A stretch of 64,000 nt of DNA from Megascapheus bottae (Eukaryota; Chordata; Mammalia; Rodentia; Geomyidae). Below are positions 23,801-37,100 of this stretch, piece after piece. The stretch covers positions 56,897,858 through 56,961,857 of the forward strand of contig JANJXV010000004.1 in the NCBI GenBank assembly GCA_024803745.1. The letters run 5' to 3'. The notes under the pieces were generated by a model. It did no database searches and was not told the DNA's origin. It was given only the letters and a program-made list of their open reading frames with translations. A program made the position numbers and the translations under genes. Positions within the stretch are counted from its first letter, which is position 1. Every line of letters starts with the position of its first letter.

Positions 23801-26800
23801 ACAACTATTAGGCCACACTCCTGGCTCCACTTCTAGCCTTTTTATAGCTAATTGGATGTAAGAGTCTCAAGGACTTTCCTGCCCTGGCTGGCTTCTAACA
23901 GTGATCCTCAGATCTCAGCCTCCTAAGTAGCAGGCATGACCCTGGCACTGGCTATGCTAAGATTTAAGCATATAAAGAACCAAAGGAAGGGAAGAAAGGA
24001 ACACTGTTAGGTAGCCAGGGATAAAAAGTGGCAGACATCGCATGTGTCAGATATCATGTGGCCTACCATGGTGCTTTGAGTTCACATAGTACCTTGGGCT
24101 CCTGCTCAAATGTTTCTTCTTCCCCTAATGCCCTAGGTACTGCCTGCTCAACCAATGAAAAGAACTGGGGATGCACATGCACAAGCCATCAAGAAACCAG
24201 CACAAATAGTCCAGGGAAGGAGCACATTGATTTCTCTGTGCTGTCCCTTTACAAGTAGAGAGTCTCTACATTCAGGGTTTTCCTTTCATTTTCAGATAAA
24301 CACTTCCCTGCCTTTTCATTCTTTTGTGGGCAGAGAAAAATAATCTGTACCTATAGATAGCATTAAGTCTGAGATTTTCCAATGTGGGATCCTTCAAAAC
24401 AGAAAAGGCTGGGTAAATAACTGGTAATTATTCTAGGCATGGTGGCACATGTTTATAATGTCAGCATTTGAGAGGCTGAAATTGCATGATTAAGACCACC
24501 TTAGAAATACACTGGATTGTCAAAGAAAAAGAAATGTACTGGGATATGATAAGTTATAGAGTTCTCTTGGCACTCACACAGTGAGTCCAAAGAAGGATAT
24601 TCTTGAGAGGATATCTTCTTAAGAGAGAAAATCTGTGATCACAGGGGCTCAACAGCTATGTGCATTTCATCATTTAAAATAATATTTACCAAAATGAACT
24701 CCAAGAAATGGAAACAAGATTTTTTTCTTTTTGTTTTCTTTTCGTTTTGTCTTGTTTGTCTATCTGTCTTTGGGAGGGCACAGAAATGGAGGGACAAAGG
24801 ATGAAAAAATTCAGCAGTGGTACTTACTAGATACCATGTTGAGGACAGAATGGAAAAACTGGGAGAAAGCAAAGAAAGGGGTGACATCATTCGAAAGGAA
24901 ATGAATTTATTACCTGACTTATGTAACTGTAACTCCTCTGCATATCACTTCTACAATAACAATAAAAAAATATATAGGGCTGAGATTGTGTCTTAGTGGT
25001 AGAGTGCTTGCCTAGCATGCATGAAACTCTGGGTTTGATGCCTCAGTGGCACATATAAACAGAAAAGGCCAGAAGTAGTGGATCAAATGATAGTGTTATC
25101 CTCGAGCAAAAGAAGCTCAGGGACAGTGTCCAGACCCTGAGTTCAAGCCCCAGGACTGGAATATATATACATATATTCACATATATCTACATATATGTGC
25201 ATATGTGTGCATGCATGTGTGCACACACACACACACACACACAAAACCACATTAGGCTTCATCGCTAGACCCTGGGTCAAACTCCTCCTCTCCATGAATT
25301 GAGTTCAAATCCTTGTTTTTTGGGTCATGGGGCTTGAACTCTGGGCCTGGGCGCTGTCCCTGAGCTCTTCAGCTCAAGGCTACCACCCTACCCCTGGGCC
25401 TCAGCCCCACTTCCAGTTTTCTAGTGATTAATTGAAGAGAAGAGTCTCAGGTTCTGTAGTGCCCAGGCTGGCTGGCTTTGAACCATGATCCTCAGATCTC
25501 AGCCTCCTTGAGTAGCTAGGATTACAGGCGTGAGCCACCATGCCCAGCCAAATCCTTGTTTCTAAGGGACTCAAGTCTCTCTTAAATGACCTGAGAGCCT
25601 GTTCTAAGTAGACATTGCTTTTTTGCTCTCCTTTTTAATATTTTCTCTCACATAGCACACAGTCGATCTTGCATCACAAACCACAGTCTCTTCACTTGCC
25701 TTTGTAGATCTCTTCTCTCTGCCTCTTTAGTGGTCTTCGGAAAACGTGATTATGTACATCCTTCCTGCTGCCATTAGGAAAACCACTAAAATTTTTAACA
25801 TAAATATCATAACCTGTAAGAGAGTGGTAATGTGGCTTTGCTTACCTCAACAGCTGCTTTCCATAGCAGAATCACTCACTCCTTGGTAGTATTTTGATGG
25901 AGGAGCAATGCTTGAGCCAAGGCCCACTTATGAATCAGTTATATTGTTTTCCTTCAATTTATTCATCATCAGTAAGGTAGAACCTGATATGGCAGGGTAG
26001 ATGCTATCCAGCTTCACTACAATCTGGTCTTTTGGTTTGGGGAGAAGCATTTAGTCCCTGGGGCCTAATTTGGTTTCCTAAATTTATAAAATAAAATATT
26101 TATTAAGTGGTATAAATCAATAGTGATTTAAGTTTCTCTTGTCTCCCTCTCTCCCTCACTTTTTTCTCCCCTCCCTCCCTTCCTTTCTTTTCTTTCAACT
26201 ATAGTTGGGGATCTTCTGAACACAAGGATCCAGTATCAAATAGATGCAGCCATCAAGACGAAAGCCCAATAGCTCAGGTAGGTTCAGGACACTGTGGAGG
26301 CCACAGGCCAATTTTCTAGTTCCTGCTACTGAAGGTGAGGGAGACTGCAGGCCTAGACAGTCTCTGGCCCAGCCACTCATGATGTCTCATGTTCCTGGCT
26401 GCCACTTCTGCTATGCCTCATCTAGGAGTGGTTCTTTATGTGGAAAAAGGAGGTAGTCCTCTCCATTATCATCATTGCTCAGTCAAGAGCATCCAGCAAC
26501 TGTAGGAGTGAGTTAGTCTCATCAACCATTTCTGTGCTAAATTGTGCTTCACATACTGCCCTATTCATTCAGAAAATTCAAGGGTCTGGGTATTACTTCC
26601 TACATAACTATGTTTTGTATATCTTCCCATGTACTGCTTCTATTCTTGTTCTTACTCTTTCGGTGACAAATGGGAGGTGGTAAAAGAATTAAATAGGCAT
26701 TGTCAAGTACTGCCCAAAGCAGACAGACATAAACTTCTCATGAAATCCAAACAAGCCAGCTCATCTGTCTACCTGTCTCCTAGCTTGCCTGGCCAAGGAA

Positions 26801-27324
26801 AACAGGAAGACACGTTGACTAGGGAGAATTCAGCATCCATATGTCCCTCACCCAGCCACTGCCTACAAAACTCCAGTGTGAGCAAGAACTTTCCAGTTCC
26901 ACTATTTAGTGGGTCCAGGCCTGGGGTGTTTGTTACATCTTTATGAAGGTAGTAGACCCTGCTTGATGGAAACAACAGGGGAAAGAGCAGAGCCTTGGTT
27001 ACTGGCTGTTCCCCCACCCCCACCCTTTCTTTTTTTTTTACTTAGAACTTGGCATTTCCCTGGGTCAATATGACTCTAGACTCATCTTTTACGTTCTAAA
27101 TCAAGTTTCTACCAAATGAAGGAAAACACTTAAAAATCACAACGACACAAAACCCCCTAGTTCTACTACTACAGCCTGTTAAATGCAGATAGCAAGGGAA
27201 AAAGACCATTTTTTTTCATTTTGGCATGTTCATGTGGCTCCACTGACAAAGAATTCTCTTTTCAGAAGCCATAACTTTGAGATTGAAAAGAAGGCCAATG
27301 GGACTATAAGCTGATACTCCTGTG

Positions 27325-27382
<58 letters not shown>

Positions 27383-28144
27383 CAGTAATCGTTTTATTAC
27401 AGGAAATAAGCATTGAGCTCGAGGTATTCCCAGAGTGGCCATCCATGGTGTGAAATGCTGGGTTGGTCACGCAGGGCAGACCCTCAGAAGTCGCTGAGGA
27501 CAGCTGTCGTAGGGAGAGAGGAGCCCTGGGGTATAGGGCAGGAGTCTGGCTCCAAATCATGAGACGTATCTGGAGATTCATACCAACCAGCAGTCCAAAG
27601 TTCTTAATTACAAATGTTTCTAGCCCTGGGGGAAATGAGTAAACTGAGGTGAGAAGATTGGGTGAAGTACAGCTAGGGTGTTTAGGTTAAACTACAACAT
27701 CCTTGCTTTCTTGTCTTTTTAAGGTAAGAAGCTACAACTCTTCTTGAATTCAGCTCAGATTCTTCAATCTCAGAGACAATTTAAAAATATATATGGCAGA
27801 GTGGATCTTGCTGTTCTTTTGTGGTTTTTTTTTTTTCGGGTGGGGTGGGGTTTGAGTGTGTGGCTGGGGCTTGGAAGCGTGGTAAAGTGCTTACCTAGCA
27901 CGCACGAAGCCCTGGATTTGCTTCCTCAGTACCATATACACAGAAAAAGCCAGAAGTGGTGCTGTGGCTCAAGTGCACTAGCCTTGAAAAAGCTCAAGGA
28001 TAGTGCCCCGGCCCTGAGTTCAAACCCCAGGACTGGCAAAAAAAAAAAAAAGGCTAAAGCTCAGAGTAGTTTAGTATCTTGTCTGAGATCAGCCAGCCAG
28101 CAGTGACTAAGCCAGGAACAAACCATGTGAGCAAGAGCTCCAAG

Positions 28145-28199
<55 letters not shown>

Positions 28200-31100
28200 T
28201 GAGTCACCTCTCAGAGAAAGTCAATCTTTAGCTTTTTTACTCCAGGTTAGAACTTGATCACTTGAGGTACAATATACTGTTTTTATTTGCTGGTTAACTG
28301 GAGATAAGAGTCTCGTGGACTTTTGTGTCCATGCTGGATTTGAACCACAATCCTCAGATCCTTCCTGAGCAACTAAGTGTGAGCCACTGACCAGGATTGA
28401 TTTTTGTACATATTCAGAGCTAAGCGATATAAACTGTTTGCTGTAGGCTGTTCCTGTTCCACACTGAGTCAGATGACCCAGGGCAGGCCTTGTTCTTACA
28501 GGTCCTCAGAGCCTACACAGTCAAGTCTTGCCTAAGTGTGATCCCATACCTGCATACTCATTGACCAGGGAGCTAGACCACAATGCCTCCTGAGGAGCTA
28601 GGATTATAAGTGTGAGGCACTGATGCCTGGCTTAGGTTAAATTTTAAGATGAGGGAGTAAGTTTTTGGTATTTCATTGTAAAACTGAAACTGACATTGTA
28701 AAATACTTGGCAAAGGAAGAGCCAGGAATGTGGCCTAGTGGTAGAGTGTTTGACTAGCATGCCTTAAGCACTGGGTTTGACCCACATACATAGAAAAAGC
28801 CAGAAGGGGTAATGTGGCTCAAGTGGTAAGAGCACTAGCCTTTAACACAAAGAGGATCAGGGACAGCTTCCAGCCCCTGAGTTAAAACCCCAGGAAAAGA
28901 AAAAAAAAAAAAGAAGAAGAAAAAGAAAGAAGGGCTGGCCTAGTGGTACATGCTTGCCTAGCATGCCCAAAGCCCAGGGTTCAATTCTTCAGTACCATAT
29001 ACAAAGAAAAGAGTTGGAAATGGCTGTGGCTCAAGTGGTAGAGCTCTAGTTTTTAGAAAAACCCAAGGACAGTGCCCAAGTTCAAGCTCCAGAGAAGGCA
29101 AAAATAAAAAAAAAGTGTATCTCTTTGAGCTGGGAGTGAGAGTGTGGGCCTAGTAGTAGAGTGCTTGCCTAGCATACACAAAGACCCAGGTTTGAGTCCT
29201 CGGTACCACATACATAGAAAAAAGTCGGAAGTGGTGCTGAGGCTCAAGTGGTAGAGCTCTAGCCTTAAGAAAGCCCAAGAACAGTGCTCAGGCCCTGGGC
29301 TCAAGCCCAGGACTGGCAAAAAAAGAAAGAAAGAAAACAAGAAAGAAAGAAAATATCTGGCAAAGGAGAAGAAACCATTATAGACTTGTCCTCTTTAAAA
29401 TCATAAATAATATATATAACACATATTATATATACATATGAATATGTATGAGTAGTGTTGAGGGGGAATTTGATGGCAGAATATATTTTAGGGAAAGAAA
29501 CATTTATTTAGTGAAATTTAGTGAATCCAATATTAGCTGGAATTCTCCAAGGAAAGAGTGGGAGAAAGTTTTTTGAATAGAGAATTGACATATTCATCTT
29601 TTCCTTATTATATCCCAAGGCCCACAATCCCCTTATGCTTACTTGCTTAATTCCTACAATATATCTTGGAGGTAGCTCCTCTGAGGTCACCATTCAAAAA
29701 GGAAAAAAATAAAAATGAAAGAAGCTGAAGTTTAGAGTGGTTCAGGTATCTTGCCTAGAGTCAGCCAGCAGTGACTGAGCCAGGGAGGAAACCAAGTCAA
29801 GCAAAGCAATCACAAGGCACGTTCCAGAGAAAGTCAGAGGCAGCGGAACTAAGGAAGTACACACTTCCTTCCGGTGGATTAATTAGTGTCTGATGGAGAG
29901 AGAGGGTGCAGTGTTTCCCAGCAGTTGGTTATCAGCCTTCTGGTCAAAAGATCTTGACTACCTTTGGCTTTGTTGCCACTCCTTTGCAATTTTGGTCTTA
30001 GACTCAGTTCATCTTGGAAAGCAATGTAGCCCACACAGATGCGTGTAACTCAGTAAATCACTCCTCTGCACGGTCAAGCTTCTCCCCACTGGGGAGCCAG
30101 GGCTGGGCTGGGGCTGGGGCTGGGTCAGGTCTAAGCCTTTATGAAGTCACCTGGGCCAGAAAGTGAATCTGGGAAGGAAGAAGTCCTTGGCTTACCCCAC
30201 TCAAAAACTCACAGGGAAATCATCTTTGGGGCCACACCTCTGTCCTTTGGCTGATTCTCTTATTTATTTTACCCAATTAGCCAGGATGTTCTCAGCCCTT
30301 ATCAAACACCCATATGGCCAAGGGCACATCCTTTGGTGGAGAATGTTTCCCTGCCCAGTGAATGTGGAAAATAGACTGTTTTTTTTTTCTCTCCAAGTCC
30401 AATTTATCTAAGCTTCAAGGCTACAAATTAAAAGAGAGTAGAACAATATTTATAAACAACAATTGAGTCTTTTTTCCTTCTTTCTTCAGTGTAACTGGGA
30501 CACATTCAAAGAACATGTCTAATTGATAATTACATTGCAACCTTCATGGTTTCAAAAGAAAATATTGTTCTTTAAACAAATGAACATTTGAATTCCGTCT
30601 TTAACAAATGTATGCCTAGCTGGGTATCACTGGCTCACCCCAGCTACTTAGGATCCTAGCTTCTTAGGAGCTGAGATCTGATGATCATGATTCAAAGCAA
30701 GCTCAAGGCAGAAAAGTTGTGAGACTTTTATCTCCAATTAAGTGGCAAAGAGCCAAAAAAAATGATCTGTGGCTCAAATGGTGGAGTGCCAGCATAGAGT
30801 TAAAAAGCTAGTGTCTAGTTAAAGCCCCAGTACTGGTAAAAAAGCAATCAGTCAACCAGTGTACTTAAATTAAGAAGCAATGAGATAGTTAATTAAAATA
30901 GGCGCCAGTGGCTCACGCCAATAATCCTAGTTACTCAGGAAGCTGAGATCTGAGACTGGCAATTTGAAACTAGCCCGGGGGAGAAAAGTCCTTGTGAAAC
31001 TCTTAATCTCCAATTAACCACTCAAAACTAGAAATGGTGCTGTGGCAAAATTGCTCAGGGACAGCTCCCAGGCCCTGAGTTCAAGCCCTATGACCACCAC

Positions 31101-34100
31101 CAACTTCCTCCCCCACCCCCCAAAAAAGTTCTAAAAGAGCTGCATTGGATACCATTTTATCAAGCTGAAGCTGCTGAAGTAGAGAGCTCAAGAGAGGGTG
31201 TTTTTCTTTTTTTTTTTTTTGCCAGTCCTGGGCTTAAGCTCAGGGCCTGAGCACTGTCCTTGGATTTTTCTCAAGGCTAGAACTCTACCACTTGAGCCTC
31301 AGCACCACTTCTGGCTTTTTCCAAATATGTGGTACCAAGGAATTGAACCCCAGTCTTCGTGCATGCTAGGCAAGCACTCTACCAATAGGCCAAACTCCCA
31401 GCTCTCAAGAGAGTTTTTAAGAGACAACTTAAAAGATGCTTTGACTGAGTACTGTGAATTAAGTAAAATTTCCACAACTATCGGTGTCCTCTTGTTGAAT
31501 CCATTCTTCAAGGCCTTCTACTTTTAATCATCTTGTTGGCAGAAGACAGAAGATTCTGACAGATAGCCATCTTGAATGGAAGGCAAACAACTGTCATCTC
31601 TTACTATCTTAAAACAATCAGCCCAAAACAGAGAGCTTCTTGTTCCTGTTCTAGTAAAGTGTTAACAACTGGACAAAAGTCCAGAAACCCTTCAAGGACA
31701 AAGTCTGAGCTAATAGTCAACCAGGCTGCAACTTAGGACTGTTTTACTATATCTGCCGTTTTCATGCTTTCTCCCAATTCTTCCTGTTTAACCTGATGCC
31801 AACATCTATACCTGAGAAGAGATTTGATGTAGCAAAGTGTTACTTGCCTATGATTGTCATATAATAAATCTCCTTTCTTTGCTCTTCACCATGTCTTTTT
31901 ATTTGGCATTTGGGAGCAAGTGGTGGACCTAACTTGGGACTCCTGGACTTTGAACCTGGTGTCTGAAACCCTGGTTTTAACCTGGGGTTTCACTCATGCT
32001 GAAGGCTAGCTCTGAAAAACAATACAGGCTGGAAAAACTTCAGGAATGGAAAGTCTGTGATGGGAGCTGGGGAGCAGAGTCTTAGAGTGATCTAAGAATG
32101 ACCACGGTTTAGCTCTTGGCTATAAGTGACATAGCTGAAATGGAGTGGAGGTGACAGTCACTGGGGAGAGGTGATCTAGGCACAATAGACCCTGAGTGCT
32201 GAATCAGCCATTCTCACAGACACCCTGCAGGGATGCAGACCAGAGTTGGAGTGAAGAAGACAGGAAATTGGATACTGAACACCACATGTGTGGAATGGTG
32301 CTTGTAGGCCATTGTGGCAGTGGTAAAAGGGGAACCTCTGAGGACTCGAGGGGTCATTCAGTCCTCTTCAGGAGCCTAGGGAAATTGTACGTTGTTCTAC
32401 CAGAAAAATGTATTTCCTCAAATTCATAAATCAGGCTCTTCATATAAATGGTTTACTAAGGGACAAGGTATTAGGATGGGAGAATCACAGAACTCACAAT
32501 TGTAATCCTTAAATGCAGATACACAAATGATGTCTAAGCCAACCCAAGACCACAGTTCACCAGACTGACATGCAAAAGCAAAACTTCAGTTAAAAATCCT
32601 GGAAGGAGACAGGAGTTTAGACTAGTGGTAGAGTTCTTGCATAGCATGCACAAAGACCCAGACTCGATTCCATGGTAACACAGCTGGAAGTGGTACTATG
32701 GCTCAAGTGGTAGAGCTCTAGCCTTGAGGAAGCCTAAGGAGAGAGCTCAGGCCCTGAGTTCAAGCCTCAGGACTGGCAAAAAACAAAACAAAAAAACAAA
32801 AAACCTCAACACTTTAAAAAAAAAGAAAGAAAAAAAATCCTGGAAGGAAAGCACGAGGAATCTTTGGATTCCTTTCAAGAATTAGAGAGAGCCGGGTGCT
32901 GGAAGCTCATGCTTGTAATTCTAGCTACTCAGGAGGCTAGAGGTTTGAGGATCATGGTTATCTGAAGCCACCGGGAGCAAAAAAGTCCATGAGTCTTTTA
33001 GCTCTAATACCTAAAAAAGCTGGAAGTTGAACTGTGGCTCCAGTGGGAGAACACGAACCTCAAGCCAAGCAAGTTTAGGAAACAGAGTCCAAGTCCTGAG
33101 CTAAAATCCCAGACCTGGCATGGGGGAGGGGAGGAAAGAAAGAAAGTTAGAAAAAGTTGACTTATTTGCTGCAAGTTTCAACCTGCCCTCACTTTATTAC
33201 TCTTTTCTGTGAGGGCAATAATGTGATTTCTTCTTCATGATTCTAGGCTTTAACTTCTTTAGAGAAAACATTATATAAAAAAACATTATTTAAAAGCATT
33301 TCCTTTAGCAAAGCATACATACACACATACACAAGTACAGAGACTTATTATTGAATACTTTGAACTATCTCCCTAGCCCTATCAAAATTAATTAAATTAA
33401 CATTCATTTAGCTAGACTAAATCATTTACCAAATTCAGAAAACTAGTATTAGGCGATAGAAAATTAAATAACTAATAGGAGTTATAATCATATTGAACTG
33501 ATTTATAATTTTAACTTCAAGCCAACTCCATAAAATGATTTAGTGTTTAAAGGCTGAAAAATTTAAATAGACAAGTAGGTCCTCAGCCCTTAGAGTGCCC
33601 GATAGTTACCTTTAATTATTAAATTCACTCTTTAACACAAATGCCAAAATAGCTTTTCATGAGCAAGTTTAACCTTGGTAAGCCATTATAAAACGTGAAA
33701 TAAATGAGTAAGACTTAGCTCTGTTTTCTAAGACAGTGTGACTGCCAGATTTACAGATCAGCAAGCCATGCCCTTCTCTGCAAAGATTTCTTTCATCCTG
33801 TGCTGCAAACTTCTTTGGCTGGGACAATGACAGGACCAAAAGTCTTTGCAGTTACTAGGAAGCCAGCACTGTCACTTATTCTTGCAAGCCAAACAAACCA
33901 CTTTTATTTGTAAACTACCCAGCTTTAACTATTTTGTGGATGGCAATGGCAACACTAAAAAAAAAAAAAAGAAAGATGAAGACAAAAGACATTTATGTAT
34001 ATCCATTCATTACCTATATTGATATAAATAAATTATTTTCTTTTTCCAGTCCTGGGGCTTGAACTCAGGCCTAGGCACTGTCCCTGAATTCTTTTACTTA

Positions 34101-37100
34101 AAACTAGTGTTCTACCGCTAGAGCCATAGCACCATTCCAGCTTTTTGTGTGTATGTGCTATTGAGAAATTGAATGAACCCAGGGCTTCATGTATGCTAGG
34201 CAAGCACTCTACCACTAATCCACACTCCCAAGATGGGGATGTATGGTCACATAGTCAGGATATAGTCTCCTCCCTACCACACTGCTCCTATGGACTGTGA
34301 ACATGTTATCTCATGTCAGGAAACCTCCATGTCACTTGGGCTCCATTCCTCAGCTTGAGGCACGCCAGTGCTCACCTGCTGTTGGCAGGAGCAGCTCAGG
34401 AGAGAATAATTATTCTTGTTGCTGCTCTTATTCATAGAGACTCAGGCACAACGATGATTCTACCATTGGCTGCTGGTAGGGTCAGAAGGACCACAGAACT
34501 TCACCTGCCTGCAGGTCTGGATCTTGTCCTGATTTTGGATTCTCTGTGAATTTAAGGTTCCCAGAGTTTCTCAAGTGTTTGATTACACCATTAATACGTT
34601 CATCTCACCTCCTTATTGTACTCATTCATTGGCTGCTAAGTACAGGGCCATTCTCACCATTTTATATACATCTTTTTTTTTTTTTCCAGTCCTGAGCTTG
34701 AGCTCAGGGCCTGAGCACTGTCAAGGCTAGAGCTCTACCACTTGAGCCTCAGCACCACTTCTGGCTTTTTTCTATGTATGTGGTACCAAGGAATGGAATC
34801 CGGGTCTTTGTGCATGCTAGGCAAGCACTCTACCACTCCCAGCCTATACATCTTTTTTTTCCCCCCAGGAAACTGCAATTATTTTCATGTTGAGACAATA
34901 TGAGTGCCTAATCTATTTTAATCTACTCTGTTAAAAATTTTTAAAAAGCCTACTGGCTATTGCCCACCTAACTCATTTTATAATCACCAATGAGTATAAG
35001 CTCAGTTTGAAATTATTCTCTAACTTGTGACCACCAACAGCTAAATTACCCCTGAAAGAATTTAATTATTATCCATTAATAGTGGTATTATTTTCTTAGG
35101 TAGAAGGATAGCTTTGTAATTCACAACTTTGAGCAACATGTTTTCATCAATGAATGATGTTCATGTAGCAGGATATGTGATTTGCAGTTTACATAGTGTT
35201 CTCATATCCACCATCTCACTCAGTTTCACAATACCACACTTTGAAAGAGTCAGTTTCACAATGCCACACGTTGAAAGACTCAGTTTCACAATGGCACACT
35301 TTGAAAGATAGCTTATCTATTTTGTAGCTAAGCTAACCAGTTGAGAAAGGTTAAATGACCCACTCAAGGTCATTCAAATGAATTAAGAATGAAAACTTTT
35401 GACTTAATGTTGCTTTTCTTTTCTTTTCCATTTCCTCTTTCTTTCTCTTGGGAGTTTGAACTCAGGGCCTTTATGGTTGATAGGTAAGCATCCTAGCATT
35501 TAAGGCGAACTTTTAGCCTGCATCTTTTATTTTTGCAAATCATCTCATTGAGTAATTGCAAAGACAAAAATCTTATAAATGCTATGAAATGCAGAAAACT
35601 AAAAATGGATCCCGGTTTGTCACCATTCACTATTATCAATTCCAAGTGATCAAAGACCTTAATGTCAGATCCAAAACTTTGAAACTATTGTGAGAGAGTA
35701 ATTAGAATTATGGTTATAGGTAGAAACTTGTTCAGAAGAGTCCCAGATGCACAACAGATAGGAGAGTGACTTGATAAGAGTGACTACATCAAAATAAAAT
35801 GTTTCTGCCTGGCTAAGGACATAGTTACTAAACTGGAAAGTCAGCCAACAAACTAGAATAAGATCTTTACCAACAATAGATCAGACAGATGCCTAAGAAG
35901 CAATATATACAAGGAGCTCAAGAAACTAACCACTCCCCAATCTAATAAATCAATCACTCAATGAGCTAAGGAGAAACTTCTCAGAAGACAAGGAACACAG
36001 GAGAAAATGCTCATCATCCAGTCAAGAAGTAAATGCACACCTAAACAACTCTGAGATTCCACTTCACCTCAGTTAGATTGATCAACAATGCAATTTCAAA
36101 CAACAAATGTTGCTGTGGGTGTGGGGAGAAAGAAACCTACTGTGCAGTAAGTGGGGCTACAAACTAGTAAAATCACTATGGAAAGCAGTCTGGGAGGTTC
36201 CTTAAAAAAAAAAAAAAAAAAACTAAACATCAAACTTCTATACCAACCAGCTATACCACTCCTGGACATCTACCCTGAACATCATGAGCCAGGATATGAT
36301 AAGGACATCTGCACAGCCATGTTCATCTCTGCACTATTCACAATAGCCAATATGGCCCACAATAGGTGAATGGATCCAAATTCACCTATAAACAATGGAA
36401 TTCCAATAAGAATGGCCTGTAGACACATGAAGAAATGCTCAACAACTCTGGCCATAAAAGAAATGCAAATCAAAACAACTCTAAGATTCCACCTCACTCC
36501 AGTTAGAATGGCCAGGATCAAGAAATCTAATAACAACAGATGCTGGAGGGGATGTGGCCAGGAGGGATCACTACTACACTGTTGGTGGGAGTGCAAACTC
36601 GTTCAACCACTATGGAAAGCAGTATGGCAGTTCCTCAAAAGACTAAACATAGACCTCCCCTATGACCCAGCAATTCCATTCCTTGGCATTTACTCAATCG
36701 TCCAGAATCAAGGACATGCTAAAGCCACTAGCACAACGACGTTCATTGCAGCACTATTTACCATAGCAAAGATATGGAACCAACCCAGATGCTCCTCAGT
36801 TGATGAGTGGATCAACAAGATGTGGTATTTATACACAATGGAATTCTATGCTGCCATCAGAAAGAACGACATTGCCCCATTTGTAGGAAATGGAAAGACT
36901 TAGAAAAAAATCATATTAAGTGAAGTAAGCCAGACTCAAAGGAACATAGGCTCAATGATTTCTCTCATTTGTCCTAATCAGTAGAAACCTTGGGCTCTCC
37001 TAGCAGAGGATTACTGTAGGGCAAAACCTAGATACATAAGGCCATATAGAATGACACTAAATGAAAGGACCTCCAGGATATAGAAACAAAAGCCATATAA

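Noticed and set aside
35221..35310. CRISPR-like array
   Set aside because: Units are directly adjacent with no spacers, and the genome is a mammal's.
36370..36903. 177-codon frame as a host gene
   Set aside because: It is the ORF2 C-terminus of the nested L1, with its Cys knuckle.
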